From an uncultured Eubacteriales bacterium (lineage in GTDB: Bacteria > Bacillota > Clostridia > Oscillospirales > Oscillospiraceae): DNA of 64,000 bases. How positions within the stretch are numbered: the first letter of the stretch is position 1; every line of letters begins with the position of its first letter. A model generated the notes under the pieces. It was not told the origin of the DNA. It searched no databases and saw nothing but the letters and a program-made list of their open reading frames with translations. This document shows positions 50,797-58,504 of this stretch, in pieces. The position numbers and the translations under genes are program-made. The stretch is from assembly GCA_900316205.1 (NCBI GenBank), contig ONBX01000011.1, positions 1-64,000 on the forward strand. The letters run 5' to 3'.

Positions 50797-52614
50797 TCAA
50801 TTCTTCATTTCTTCACTGCGGAAGTATTCATATACCGCCTTGGCAGTGTTCTTCGGCACGACCAGGGCAAGCTGGCTCTCGCTGGCCTCCCGGATGGCCT
50901 TGACGGACTTGAAGGCCTTGAGCAGGTCGCTCTTGCGCCTGGGCCCCACGCCGTCGATCTTGTCCAGGGCGGAAGCGTAGCTCTCCAGCCGCAGCTCCCG
51001 CTGGTAGCCGATGGCGGTGTTGTGGGTCTCCTCCTGGATGTTCCCAACAAGAGCAAAAACTGCCTGGTTTTGCTGGATGCCGATCTCCCGCCCTTCCGGG
51101 GTGATGAGAGCCCGGGTGCGGTGTCGGTCGTCCTTGACCATGCCGAAGGTGGGAACGGAAAGGCCCAGATCCTGCAGGGCCCGCGCCGCGGTGGCGGCAT
51201 GAGTCTCGCCGCCGTCGATGAGCAGCAGATCCGGGAGCGGGGCAAAATGCTCGTCCCCGTCCAAATAGCGCTTGAAGCGGCGGGAAACCGCCTGGTACAT
51301 GCTGGCATAGTCGTCCGCCCCGTCCAGGTCCCGGATGCGGAATTTGCGGTAGTCCCGCTTCAGGGGCTTGCCGTCCACGTGCACGCTCATGGCGGCTACG
51401 ATCCCGCTGTCCCCCAGGTTTGAAACATCAAAAGCTTCGATGCGGCCGGGGAAGCTTTCCAGCTCCAGGGCCTTTTGCAGCCACTCCAGGGTCTTGGAGC
51501 GGCGCTGGGCCAGGGTGGTGCGGCGCTGGATCTCCTCCCGGGCGTTGAGGGCGGCACTTTCGATGAGACGCATCCGCTCCCCCCGCTTGGGGCATTCCAG
51601 GTAGACCCGCCTGCCCGCCGTTTCGCTGAGCAGGGTCTCCAGTTCCTCCCGGTCTTCGATCTCGCAGGGCAGCAGGATGGACTTGGGCCACCCGCCCCGG
51701 TGGGCGGTGTAGTACTGCCGCACCAGATCGGACACGGCCTCCGCGTCCTCCTCCAGGGGCTCCTCCATCATCTCCACGTCCTTCCCGGCCAGGTCCCCGT
51801 TCACAAAGTGCAGCACGGTGAAGCAGCTCTTGGCGCCCCGGGCAAAGCCGATGGCGTCGGTATCGGCAAAGGCGGTGGCGATGACCCGCTGCTTCTGGCT
51901 GACGCTCTCGATGGCGCGCATCCGGTCCCGCAGCTGGGCGGCCTTTTCAAAGCGCAGTTCCTCCGCCGCCTGCTCCATCTCCCGCCGCAGATCCTCGATG
52001 AGTTCGCCGCTCTTTCCCTCCAGGATCAGGGCCGCCTGGCGCATACGGGCGCGGTAGTCATCACTGTCGCTGTCCTTGAGGCACCAGCCGGCGCAGGAGC
52101 CCATGTGGTAGTTGAGGCAGGGCCTGTCCTTGCCGATGTCCCGGGGAAATTTGCGGCTGCAGTCCGGCAGGAGCAGGGCCTTGCAGATGGTATTGATGAT
52201 TTCCCGGGACTGGTAGCGTCCCCCGAAGGGGCCGTAGTAGCGGGCACCGTCCTTGGAGGCGCGGCTGGCAATGCTCATCACCGGATACTCCTGTCTCGGA
52301 TCCAGGCGGATGAAGGGATAGCCCTTGTCGTCTTTCAGGAGGATGTTGTAATGGGGCTTGTGGCGCTTGATGAGGGAGTTTTCCAGCACCAGAGCCTCCA
52401 GCTCGCTGCCGGCCACGATGACGTTGAAATCCGCCACCTTTTCCACCATGGCGGCCACCTTGGGCAGGTGCTCCCCGTGGAAATAGCTGCTGACCCGGTT
52501 TTTGAGCTTCTTGGCCTTGCCGACGTAGATGACCTCGTTGTGCTCGTCCAGCATGATATAGACCCCGGGCAGCAGGGGCAGATGATTGGCTTTTTCCCGC
52601 AGCTCTTCCAGCAT
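50797..52614 (-). CDS. uvrC: Excinuclease ABC subunit C, UvrC, 605 aa
   Basis: UvrC makes both incisions in nucleotide-excision repair. The GIY-YIG domain is at the N-terminus (PGVYIMLDEHNEVIYVGKAKKLKNR near residues 16-40; key parts GVYI, YVGKA). A Cys-rich region with CLNYHMGSCAGWC near 166-178, the UVR helix-turn near 205, the RNase H-like incision domain (FDVSNLGDSGIVAAM near 395) and the C-terminal double HhH IDGVGPRRKSDLLKAF near 560-575 follow. Length is normal. The last codons are in an intergenic repeat. Confidence 0.95.
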   Translation of the reverse strand: MLEELREKANHLPLLPGVYIMLDEHNEVIYVGKAKKLKNRVSSYFHGEHLPKVAAMVEKVADFNVIVAGSELEALVLENSLIKRHKPHYNILLKDDKGYPFIRLDPRQEYPVMSIASRASKDGARYYGPFGGRYQSREIINTICKALLLPDCSRKFPRDIGKDRPCLNYHMGSCAGWCLKDSDSDDYRARMRQAALILEGKSGELIEDLRREMEQAAEELRFEKAAQLRDRMRAIESVSQKQRVIATAFADTDAIGFARGAKSCFTVLHFVNGDLAGKDVEMMEEPLEEDAEAVSDLVRQYYTAHRGGWPKSILLPCEIEDREELETLLSETAGRRVYLECPKRGERMRLIESAALNAREEIQRRTTLAQRRSKTLEWLQKALELESFPGRIEAFDVSNLGDSGIVAAMSVHVDGKPLKRDYRKFRIRDLDGADDYASMYQAVSRRFKRYLDGDEHFAPLPDLLLIDGGETHAATAARALQDLGLSVPTFGMVKDDRHRTRALITPEGREIGIQQNQAVFALVGNIQEETHNTAIGYQRELRLESYASALDKIDGVGPRRKSDLLKAFKSVKAIREASESQLALVVPKNTAKAVYEYFRSEEMKN

Positions 52615-52691
52615 GGCTTACTCCTGTAGATTCGATCAAAGCAATAAGGATTCCGTCACCCGCAGGGGGACAAATCCTTTTTCAAAATCGG

Positions 52692-52721
52692 AAAAAAGGG
52701 TGTGCGTCGGCACACCCTTTT
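52692..52721 (-). terminator. Intrinsic terminator after the HPr gene
   Basis: AAAAGGGTGTGC pairs with GCACACCCTTTT around GTCG, with a TTTTTT run on the minus strand 19 bases after the HPr gene stop. Confidence 0.8.
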
Positions 52722-52739
52722 CTTCTGTATGTTGCTGTA

Positions 52740-53003
52740 TTACTCGGAGAAATCGGAATCAATCAGCTCCGAGAGGGTGGCGATCGCCGCTTCCTCATCC
52801 ACGCCGTCGGCGATGATGGTGATGGCGGTTCCCTTCACGATGCCCAGAGACAGGACGCCCAGAAGGCTCTTGGCGTTGACGCGCCGCTCTTCCTTTTCAA
52901 CCCAGATGCTGCTCTTGAACTCATTGGCCTTCTGGATGAAGAAGGTGGCCGGTCTGGCGTGAAGCCCCACCTGATTGTTGATGACTACTTCCTTGGAAAT
53001 CAT
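52740..53003 (-). CDS. HPr-family phosphocarrier protein, 87 aa
   Basis: HPr carries phosphate from enzyme I to PTS permeases and, in Firmicutes, is phosphorylated on Ser46 to control catabolite repression. Both sites are present: His15 in VGLHARPAT and Ser46 in NAKSLLGVLSLG. Length is normal. Having His15 favours HPr over Crh, which lacks it. There is no enzyme I gene beside it; the neighbours are uvrC and mutS2, and it appears to be its own unit between a terminator and a 178-base spacer. AAGGAG lies 8 bases before the ATG. Confidence 0.93.
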   Translation of the reverse strand: MISKEVVINNQVGLHARPATFFIQKANEFKSSIWVEKEERRVNAKSLLGVLSLGIVKGTAITIIADGVDEEAAIATLSELIDSDFSE

Positions 53004-53181
53004 GCCCGCATCTCCTTATATCCTATAATAGTTTGCGCTAAAAGAATCTCCACTGGATTCTATGACACTTTAGCAAATTTTCGACCATACGTCAACCGCT
53101 TTCCGCCGTTTCGTGATTTTTACCATTTCCTGTCGGCGGGAAAGATGATCTTTTATACGCTTTTTCCAGCAAAAAAGGCAA

Positions 53182-55554
53182 TTATTTCAGCTCCACGATG
53201 GTGACGCCGGCCTCCCCCTCGCCAAAGCGGCCCAGGCGGAAGGATTTGACGCTCTTGTTGTGGCGCAGCATGTTCTGCACGGCGCTGCGAAGGGCGCCGG
53301 TGCCCTTGCCGTGGATGATGGTGACGGTCTTGAGCTTTGCCATGACGGCCCCGTCCAGATACTGCTCAGCGGTGAGGAGGGCGTCGATGACCTCCATGCC
53401 CCGCAGATCCACCTCCGCCGGGAAGGCGGCGGCACGCAGGGTGGCAGAACCGGCGGCGGCGCTTTTCTTAGGCTTCAGGCTCTGTCCCTCCACCAGCAGC
53501 ACCTCGTCCTCTTTGGCGGTGACGTTCATGATGCCGGCCCGGAGCGTCAGCACCCGGTCGGGAGAGACGGAGATGACCTCCGCCTTCATGCCCATGGACT
53601 TGATCTGCACGGTGTCGCCGGGACGCACGGGGCGGGCGGACTTCTGCTCCTCCGCAGGAGCGGCGTCCTGACGGCGCAGGTCCTCCTGGCTCTGGTTCAG
53701 CTTGCGTCTGAGCTCGCTTCTGGCCTCGTTGATGCGCTGGATATTGTCCTCCTCGTTGGCCTTCTCCCGCATCTCGTCCAGTTCCCGGAAGGTGGCCTCG
53801 GCGGTGTCCCGGGCCTCCTGCAGAATACGCTCAGCATCCCGTCTTGCCTTCAGGTCCGCCTTCTCCAGGCGTACCTCCAGCTCCTTGCGAAGCAGGGCGG
53901 ACTTTTTGGCACTCTCCTCCGCCTCCCGCAGCTTTTTGGCCGTGGCCTCCCGGTCCTTTTCCAGCAGGAGCCTGGTCTGCTCCAGCTTTTCGATGGTGGC
54001 CTCAAAGCTGGCGCTGTCGGTACTGACCCGGTTTTTGGCGTCCTCGATGATATCCTCCCCCAGGCCGAGACGCCGGGAGATGGCAAAGGCGTTGGACTTG
54101 CCGGGAATGCCCACCAGCAGGTGATAGGTGGGACGAAGGGTCTCCACGTTGAACTCGCAGGAAGCGTTTTGCACCCCGGGCTGATTGGTGGCATAGACCT
54201 TGAGCTCGGCATAGTGGGTGGTGGCGGCGATCATGGCCCCCTTCTGGCGGGCATACTCGATGATGGAGATGGCGAGAGCCGCGCCCTCGGTGGGGTCAGT
54301 GCCGGCGCCCAGCTCGTCAAAGAGAAGCAGGGAGTTTTCATCGCACTCTTCCAGGATGCTCACGATGTTGGTCATATGGGCGGAGAAGGTGGAGAGGGAC
54401 TGCTCGATACTCTGCTCATCGCCGATATCGGCCAGGATGTGCCGGAACACCGGCAGATTGCTGCCGTCGGCGGCAGGGATGTGCAGGCCGCACTGATTCA
54501 TGGCGGCGAGAAGGCCAATGGTCTTGAGGGAGACGGTCTTGCCGCCGGTGTTGGGTCCGGTGATGACCAGGGTGTCAAAGGCATCGCCCAGCTCCACATC
54601 GATGGGGACGGCCTTGGACGGGTCCAGCAGCGGGTGGCGGGCCCGGCGCAGGAGGATGCCCTCTCCTTCCAGGCTTGCCTCCTGGCAATCCATCTGATAG
54701 CTGAGTTTGGCCTTGGCAAAGATCAGGTCCAGGCGGACCAGCAGATCGAAGTCGGAATCGATATCCTGCCGGTGCTCGGCGCAGTCGGCGGAGAGCTCCG
54801 CCAGGATCCGCTCGATCTCCAGCTTCTCCTTGGCGGCCAGCTCCCGCAGCTCGTTGTTGGCCTTGACAGCAGCCATGGGTTCCACGAAAAGAGTTTGCCC
54901 CGTGGCCGAAATATCATGCACAAGCCCCGGCACCGCGCCCTTGTGGTCGGCCTTCACGGGGACCACATAGCGGTCGGAGCGCATGGTGATGATGGGCTCC
55001 TGGAGAGCCTTGGCATAGGAGGGCGAGGAGAGGATCTTCTGCAGGGCCTCCCGCGCCCGGGAAGCCGCAGCCCGCATTTTCCGGCGGATATCCGCCAGCT
55101 CGTTGGAGGCGCCGTCGGCGATCTCATCCTCTCCCACGATGGAGGTGGTGATTTTCTCTTCCAGAAATTTGTTGGCCCTGAGGCCGTTGAAAAGGGAGTC
55201 GATGCAGGTCTTGCCCACGGAGTCATCGGCGATATAAGCCCGCACCAGGCGTGCGCACTGGAGCACTCGGGCAATGTCCAGCAGCTCCCGGGTGTTGAGG
55301 GCGCCGCCCAGGTCCGCACGGGCCAGGGAGGCCCGCACGTCCTTCACGCCGGAAAAGCTGGGGCTGCCGCGCACCACCATCATGGTCTTGGCGGCGCTGG
55401 TCTCCTCCAGGCGGTGCTTCACCTCAAAGGGGTCGGAGGAGGGGGCGAGCAGCAGGGCCCGCTCCTTGGCGGTATCCCCCACCGCCTGCTGGGAGAGCTT
55501 CTGCAGCACGGCAGGCAGCTCCAGCGTATTCAGGGATTTTTCAAAAAAACTCAT
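53182..55554 (-). CDS. mutS2: Endonuclease MutS2 with Smr domain, 790 aa
   Basis: MutS2 is a MutS-like ATPase without the mismatch-recognition domain. It is linked to limiting recombination and, in recent work, to splitting collided ribosomes. Walker A GPNTGGKT is at residues 333-340, Walker B LLLFDELGAGTDPTEGAAL near 412-430, and THYAELKVYA near 455. A long charged coiled coil covers ~515-635. The C-terminal Smr domain starts near 712 (VDLRGMEVIDALLTAEQYL) and has the IHGKGTGALRSAV loop near 750. The ATG at 55554 follows AGAGGA; the longer frame upstream is repeat sequence. Length matches the family. Confidence 0.94.
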   Translation of the reverse strand: MSFFEKSLNTLELPAVLQKLSQQAVGDTAKERALLLAPSSDPFEVKHRLEETSAAKTMMVVRGSPSFSGVKDVRASLARADLGGALNTRELLDIARVLQCARLVRAYIADDSVGKTCIDSLFNGLRANKFLEEKITTSIVGEDEIADGASNELADIRRKMRAAASRAREALQKILSSPSYAKALQEPIITMRSDRYVVPVKADHKGAVPGLVHDISATGQTLFVEPMAAVKANNELRELAAKEKLEIERILAELSADCAEHRQDIDSDFDLLVRLDLIFAKAKLSYQMDCQEASLEGEGILLRRARHPLLDPSKAVPIDVELGDAFDTLVITGPNTGGKTVSLKTIGLLAAMNQCGLHIPAADGSNLPVFRHILADIGDEQSIEQSLSTFSAHMTNIVSILEECDENSLLLFDELGAGTDPTEGAALAISIIEYARQKGAMIAATTHYAELKVYATNQPGVQNASCEFNVETLRPTYHLLVGIPGKSNAFAISRRLGLGEDIIEDAKNRVSTDSASFEATIEKLEQTRLLLEKDREATAKKLREAEESAKKSALLRKELEVRLEKADLKARRDAERILQEARDTAEATFRELDEMREKANEEDNIQRINEARSELRRKLNQSQEDLRRQDAAPAEEQKSARPVRPGDTVQIKSMGMKAEVISVSPDRVLTLRAGIMNVTAKEDEVLLVEGQSLKPKKSAAAGSATLRAAAFPAEVDLRGMEVIDALLTAEQYLDGAVMAKLKTVTIIHGKGTGALRSAVQNMLRHNKSVKSFRLGRFGEGEAGVTIVELK

Positions 55555-55616
55555 GATCTTTTTCCTCTGATCGGTGATGTCTTCCAGTCTCTTGGTAGAA
55601 TGTGTTTTCTTTCTTG

Positions 55617-55648
55617 CGGGAGGGGCAAACCGCTCCCCTACCGTATTG
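55617..55648. repeat. GTAGGGG-type hairpin upstream of mutS2
   Basis: GGAGGGGCAAACCGCTCCCCTACCG forms a hairpin (arms GGGGCAAAC/GCTCCCC, imperfect) with the GTAGGGG end on the minus strand. It is like the copies at 39939, 57938 and 58474. Confidence 0.5.
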
Positions 55649-55708
55649 CTTGCAATTTCGATGAATCCTTTCATCCTGCAAAAGACTCACGCAGCATATT
55701 CTGAAATA

Positions 55709-56485
55709 TTACAATTCCGAATTCCGAACTCCGAACTCCGAATTCTTCTGAAACTGCTTATAATACTCCAAGGTGGGAAAGCTGCGCTCGGCATGGGCCT
55801 GGACATAGCGCTCCGCGGCACGGGAAAAGTTCTGCAGCCCCTTTTCCCCGATGGGAAAAGAGAAGAGCCGCTTGGCCGGGGCGGAGATCACATAGCGCAT
55901 GGCGGCGAGGGCGTCCTCCTCCAGCAGGGTCCCGTCCCAGCTGGGGCGGGCGCAGCTCCGGCAGCAGAGAACGCCGTCGGAAAGGCTCAGCACCGGGTCC
56001 TCCGGCTCCGTCTTTCCGCAGATGCTGCAGGCGCCAAGCTCCGGTCGGAAGCCTGCCAGGCACATGAGGCGCAATTCAAAGGCGGCCTTCAGCTTCTCCG
56101 GCTCCCCCAGGGCATTGCTGAGGGCATAGAGGGAGTTGAGGCCCAGCTGTAAAAGCTCCGGATCCGGCTGATCCTCCACGGAGAAGGCCTCCAGACACTC
56201 GGCAAAATAGCTGCCCAGGGCCAGCTTCTCAATATCGTTCCGCAGGCCGGAGAAGCTCTCCAGCACGGTCCCCTCGTTGACGGTCCACTTGCCCCGGTTG
56301 CCGAAGAGGGTCAGTTCCGACCAGGTGAGCTGCTGAGTGGCGGCACCGGTGCGGCTGGATTTGCGCAGAGCGCCCCGGGCCTTGGCGGTGATCTTCCCCT
56401 CCGACTCGGTGAGAATGGTCAGGATCCGGTCCGCTTCCTTATATCGGGCCTCCCGCAGGATGAGGCCCTTGGTCGTTTGAAACAC
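55709..56485 (-). CDS. recO: DNA repair protein RecO, 258 aa
   Basis: RecO loads RecA on SSB-coated DNA. The N-terminal OB fold starts MFQTTKGLILREARYKEADRIL, with GKITAKARGALRKSS near 29-43. A helical part follows, and a zinc site is visible as CSICGKTEPEDP near 152 and CCRSCARPSWDG near 175. The length is a little above normal because the last residues, NSEFGVRNSEL, are read from a 7-bp tandem repeat. Position downstream of era and yqzL is the same as in Bacillus. Confidence 0.93.
   Translation of the reverse strand: MFQTTKGLILREARYKEADRILTILTESEGKITAKARGALRKSSRTGAATQQLTWSELTLFGNRGKWTVNEGTVLESFSGLRNDIEKLALGSYFAECLEAFSVEDQPDPELLQLGLNSLYALSNALGEPEKLKAAFELRLMCLAGFRPELGACSICGKTEPEDPVLSLSDGVLCCRSCARPSWDGTLLEEDALAAMRYVISAPAKRLFSFPIGEKGLQNFSRAAERYVQAHAERSFPTLEYYKQFQKNSEFGVRNSEL
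55716..55743. repeat. Four tandem 7-bp units at the recO end
   Basis: TCCGAAT, TCCGAAC, TCCGAAC and TCCGAAT follow head to tail and lie within the last codons of recO. A change of one unit would shift the reading frame of the tail. Confidence 0.8.
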
Positions 56486-56497
56486 GGTATGTAACCC

Positions 56498-56632
56498 TCA
56501 GTCCGTGGCCCGGGGAGTCTCCCCCGGGTCGGTTTCTTTTTCGGGCCTGCCCCGCTGGGCGGCCTTGTACAGCATATAGCAGACGGGGTCGCCGGTCTCG
56601 GCGAAGGTCTGCCAGATCGCGTCGAGTTCCAT
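56498..56632 (-). CDS. yqzL: YqzL-like small protein, 44 aa
   Basis: A 44-residue protein, too short for most gene finders. It reads MELDAIWQTFAETGDPVCY then MLYKAAQRGRPEKE and a charged end. The W-x-x-F-x-x-T-G-x-x-x-x-Y-x-x-(L/M)-Y-K pattern and its position between era and recO match YqzL of Bacillus, whose function is unknown. GAGGTGG lies 5 bases before the ATG. It starts 64 bases after the era stop and ends 12 bases before the recO start, so all three are likely co-transcribed. Confidence 0.8.
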   Translation of the reverse strand: MELDAIWQTFAETGDPVCYMLYKAAQRGRPEKETDPGETPRATD

Positions 56633-56696
56633 GTTGACCACCTCTGCTCCTATTTTACGCAGAGGCAGTCAAAAGGCGCATGCCACTTTTATGCAA

Positions 56697-57584
56697 TTAT
56701 TGCTCGGTAAAGCCAAAATTGCGCAGCTGGGCCATGGAGTCCCGCCAGTTTTCCTTCACCTTCACCCAGGTCTGCAGATAGACCTTGGCGCCCATGAATT
56801 CCTCAATATCCTGCCGGGCCAGCTCGCCGATCTTCTTGAGCATGGCGCCTTTTTTGCCGATGATGATGCCCTTGTGGCTGTCCTTTTCGCAGTAGATGGT
56901 CACTTCCAGGTCAATGATGCCGCTGTCCCGCTCGGAAAAGCGGGTGACCTCCACCGCCGTGCCGTGGGGGATCTCCTTATCCAGGCACTGCAGCAGCTTC
57001 TCCCGCACCAGCTCCGCGCAGATCTGCCGCTCCGGCTGGTCGGTGATCATGTCCTCCGGGAAGAAATGGGGACCTTCGGCGGCGTATTTTTCCAGCTCCG
57101 CCATCAGTTCCTCCAGGCCGTCCCCGGTCTTGGCGGAGATGGGCAGAATGGCGTCAAAATCATAAGCCTGGGAATAGAGGGCCATGACCTCCAGCAGCCG
57201 GGTCTTGTCCACGGTGTCGATCTTGTTGATGACCAGGATGGCCGGCTCCCCACTCTGACGGATGCGGGAAAGGAGCTCTTCCTCCTGGGGTCCGATGGCG
57301 GCCACCGGCTCCACCAGCAGCAGCACGCAGTCCACATCCGCCACGCTCTCCTTTACCACGTTCACCATGTAGTCCCCCAGGCGTGTGCGGGGCTTATGAA
57401 AGCCCGGGGTGTCCATCAGCACGAACTGGGTGTCCCCCCGGTTCACGATGGCGGTGATGCGGTTGCGCGTGGTCTGGGGCTTGTTGGAAACGATGGCCAC
57501 TTTTTCGCCCACCAGGGCGTTGGTCAGGGTGCTCTTGCCCACATTGGGCCGCCCGCACAGGGTGATCATAGCGGATTTTGTCAT
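56697..57584 (-). CDS. era: GTPase Era, 295 aa
   Basis: Era is an essential GTPase that binds the 3' end of 16S rRNA in 30S assembly. G1 is GRPNVGKS at residues 11-18, G2 QTTRNR, G3 DTPG near 58, G4 NKID near 120 and G5 SAK near 150. The KH domain follows with IIIGKKGAMLKKIGELARQDIE near 236-257 (key part GKKGAMLKKIG). Length is normal. It sits next to ybeY, yqzL and recO as in most Firmicutes. Confidence 0.96.
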   Translation of the reverse strand: MTKSAMITLCGRPNVGKSTLTNALVGEKVAIVSNKPQTTRNRITAIVNRGDTQFVLMDTPGFHKPRTRLGDYMVNVVKESVADVDCVLLLVEPVAAIGPQEEELLSRIRQSGEPAILVINKIDTVDKTRLLEVMALYSQAYDFDAILPISAKTGDGLEELMAELEKYAAEGPHFFPEDMITDQPERQICAELVREKLLQCLDKEIPHGTAVEVTRFSERDSGIIDLEVTIYCEKDSHKGIIIGKKGAMLKKIGELARQDIEEFMGAKVYLQTWVKVKENWRDSMAQLRNFGFTEQ

Positions 57585-57624
57585 TTCAATAACCTCCGTG
57601 ACTTCTCTTTGGCTCTCCTGACTA

Positions 57625-57912
57625 AGGGGAGCTGGCCGCCGTCAGGCGGACTGAGGGGGTATTCCTCCGTACTTCCTTATAGGCTCCCCTGCAAGGGGAA
57701 TTGCGGGTTCCCGCCGCCGGCGGCGGAAGAAGGGAACCCGGAATTTCTGCAGCGGTCGAAAAACGCAAGGAACAGCGAAAGCCCGCTGCGTTTTTCGGGC
57801 ACCGCAAAGCGGTCGCTGGCCGCCGTCAGGCGGACTGAGGGGTATTCCTCCGTACTTCCTTATAAGCTCCCCCTCCGGGGGAGCTGTCCGCAAAGCGGAC
57901 TGAAGGGGTCTC
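57625..57912. repeat. Complex dispersed-repeat block between era and ybeY
   Basis: The 384-base gap 57585-57968 has no gene. A 57-58 base unit beginning CTGGCCGCCGTCAGGCGGAC and ending in GCTCCCC occurs twice (57632-57689 and 57816-57872). Between them are a GGGTTCCC...GGGAACCC hairpin with a GCCGCCGGCGGC core and a CGAAAAACGCA/TGCGTTTTTCG hairpin. A GCTCCCCC/GGGGGAGC hairpin (57866-57884) and a GTCCGCAAAGCGGAC hairpin follow. This layout is that of known clostridial intergenic repeats. Confidence 0.8.
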
Positions 57913-57937
57913 TCCGTATTCTTTTCTCTTTCCGATA

Positions 57938-57965
57938 CGGGCCGTCGAGGGCGCCGGCCCCTACA
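57938..57965. repeat. Short repeat next to the ybeY stop, copy 1
   Basis: CGGGCCGTCGAGGGCGCC continues to GGCCCCTACA. It ends 3 bases from the ybeY stop. A second copy with two changes lies at 58474-58501. Confidence 0.8.
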
Positions 57966-57968
57966 AAA

Positions 57969-58448
57969 CTAATCGTCGCCCATGATGGCCTTCTCCCGTG
58001 CGCGCATCTGCGCCTTCATGGGGCCTTCATCCACATGGTCATAGCCCAGCAGGTGCAGCACCGAGTGCACCGTGAGATACTGGATCTCCCGGTCAAAGCC
58101 GTGGCCGAACTCCGCTCCCTGCTCCTCGCAGCGGGGCAGGGAGATCATCATATCTCCCAGCAGCACCGCGCCGCTGTCCAGGTCCCGCTCGCAGACCTCC
58201 TTGTCAAAAGAGCCGGGCTCCAGCTCGTTCATGGGGAAGGACAGCACGTCCGTGGCCCGGTCGATATTGCGAAACTCCCGGTTCACCTGCCGGATGCCCT
58301 CGTCGTCGGTCAGCATCACGCTGATAATGCAGTTTACATCCACGCCCTCGGCGTCCAGGGCGCGCTTGGCCGCCTGCTTGATGAGGCGGGCGGCATTGTT
58401 GTGGCCCAGGTTCTTCACGTCCCGGCTCACATAGATTTCATGTTCCAT
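57969..58448 (-). CDS. ybeY: rRNA maturation endonuclease YbeY, 159 aa
   Basis: YbeY is a zinc-dependent RNase in 16S rRNA end processing and ribosome quality control. The metal motif HSVLHLLGYDH near residues 126-136 (H-x3-H-x5-H) is complete, and the family's DRATDVLSFPMNE near 62-74 and GDMMIS near 97 are present. Length is normal. It lies between phoH and era, the standard clostridial order. Confidence 0.95.
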   Translation of the reverse strand: MEHEIYVSRDVKNLGHNNAARLIKQAAKRALDAEGVDVNCIISVMLTDDEGIRQVNREFRNIDRATDVLSFPMNELEPGSFDKEVCERDLDSGAVLLGDMMISLPRCEEQGAEFGHGFDREIQYLTVHSVLHLLGYDHVDEGPMKAQMRAREKAIMGDD

Positions 58449-58473
58449 GGTATCGTAATCTCTCTTTCGTATG

Positions 58474-58501
58474 CGGGCCGTCGAGGACGCCGGCCTCTAC
58501 A
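58474..58501. repeat. Short repeat next to the phoH stop, copy 2
   Basis: The same sequence as at 57938-57965 with two base changes, again ending 3 bases from a stop codon (phoH) in the same orientation. Confidence 0.8.
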
Positions 58502-58504
58502 GGT

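Noticed and set aside
52740-53003. Crh instead of HPr
   Set aside because: His15 is present, and Crh lacks it.
53260-55704. An 814-residue plus-strand frame opposite mutS2
   Set aside because: Low-complexity Gly/Leu/His sequence, opposite a complete MutS2 gene.
57622-57893. Short open frames in the era-ybeY gap
   Set aside because: They translate the dispersed repeat units; nearly the same peptide occurs twice because the DNA repeat does.
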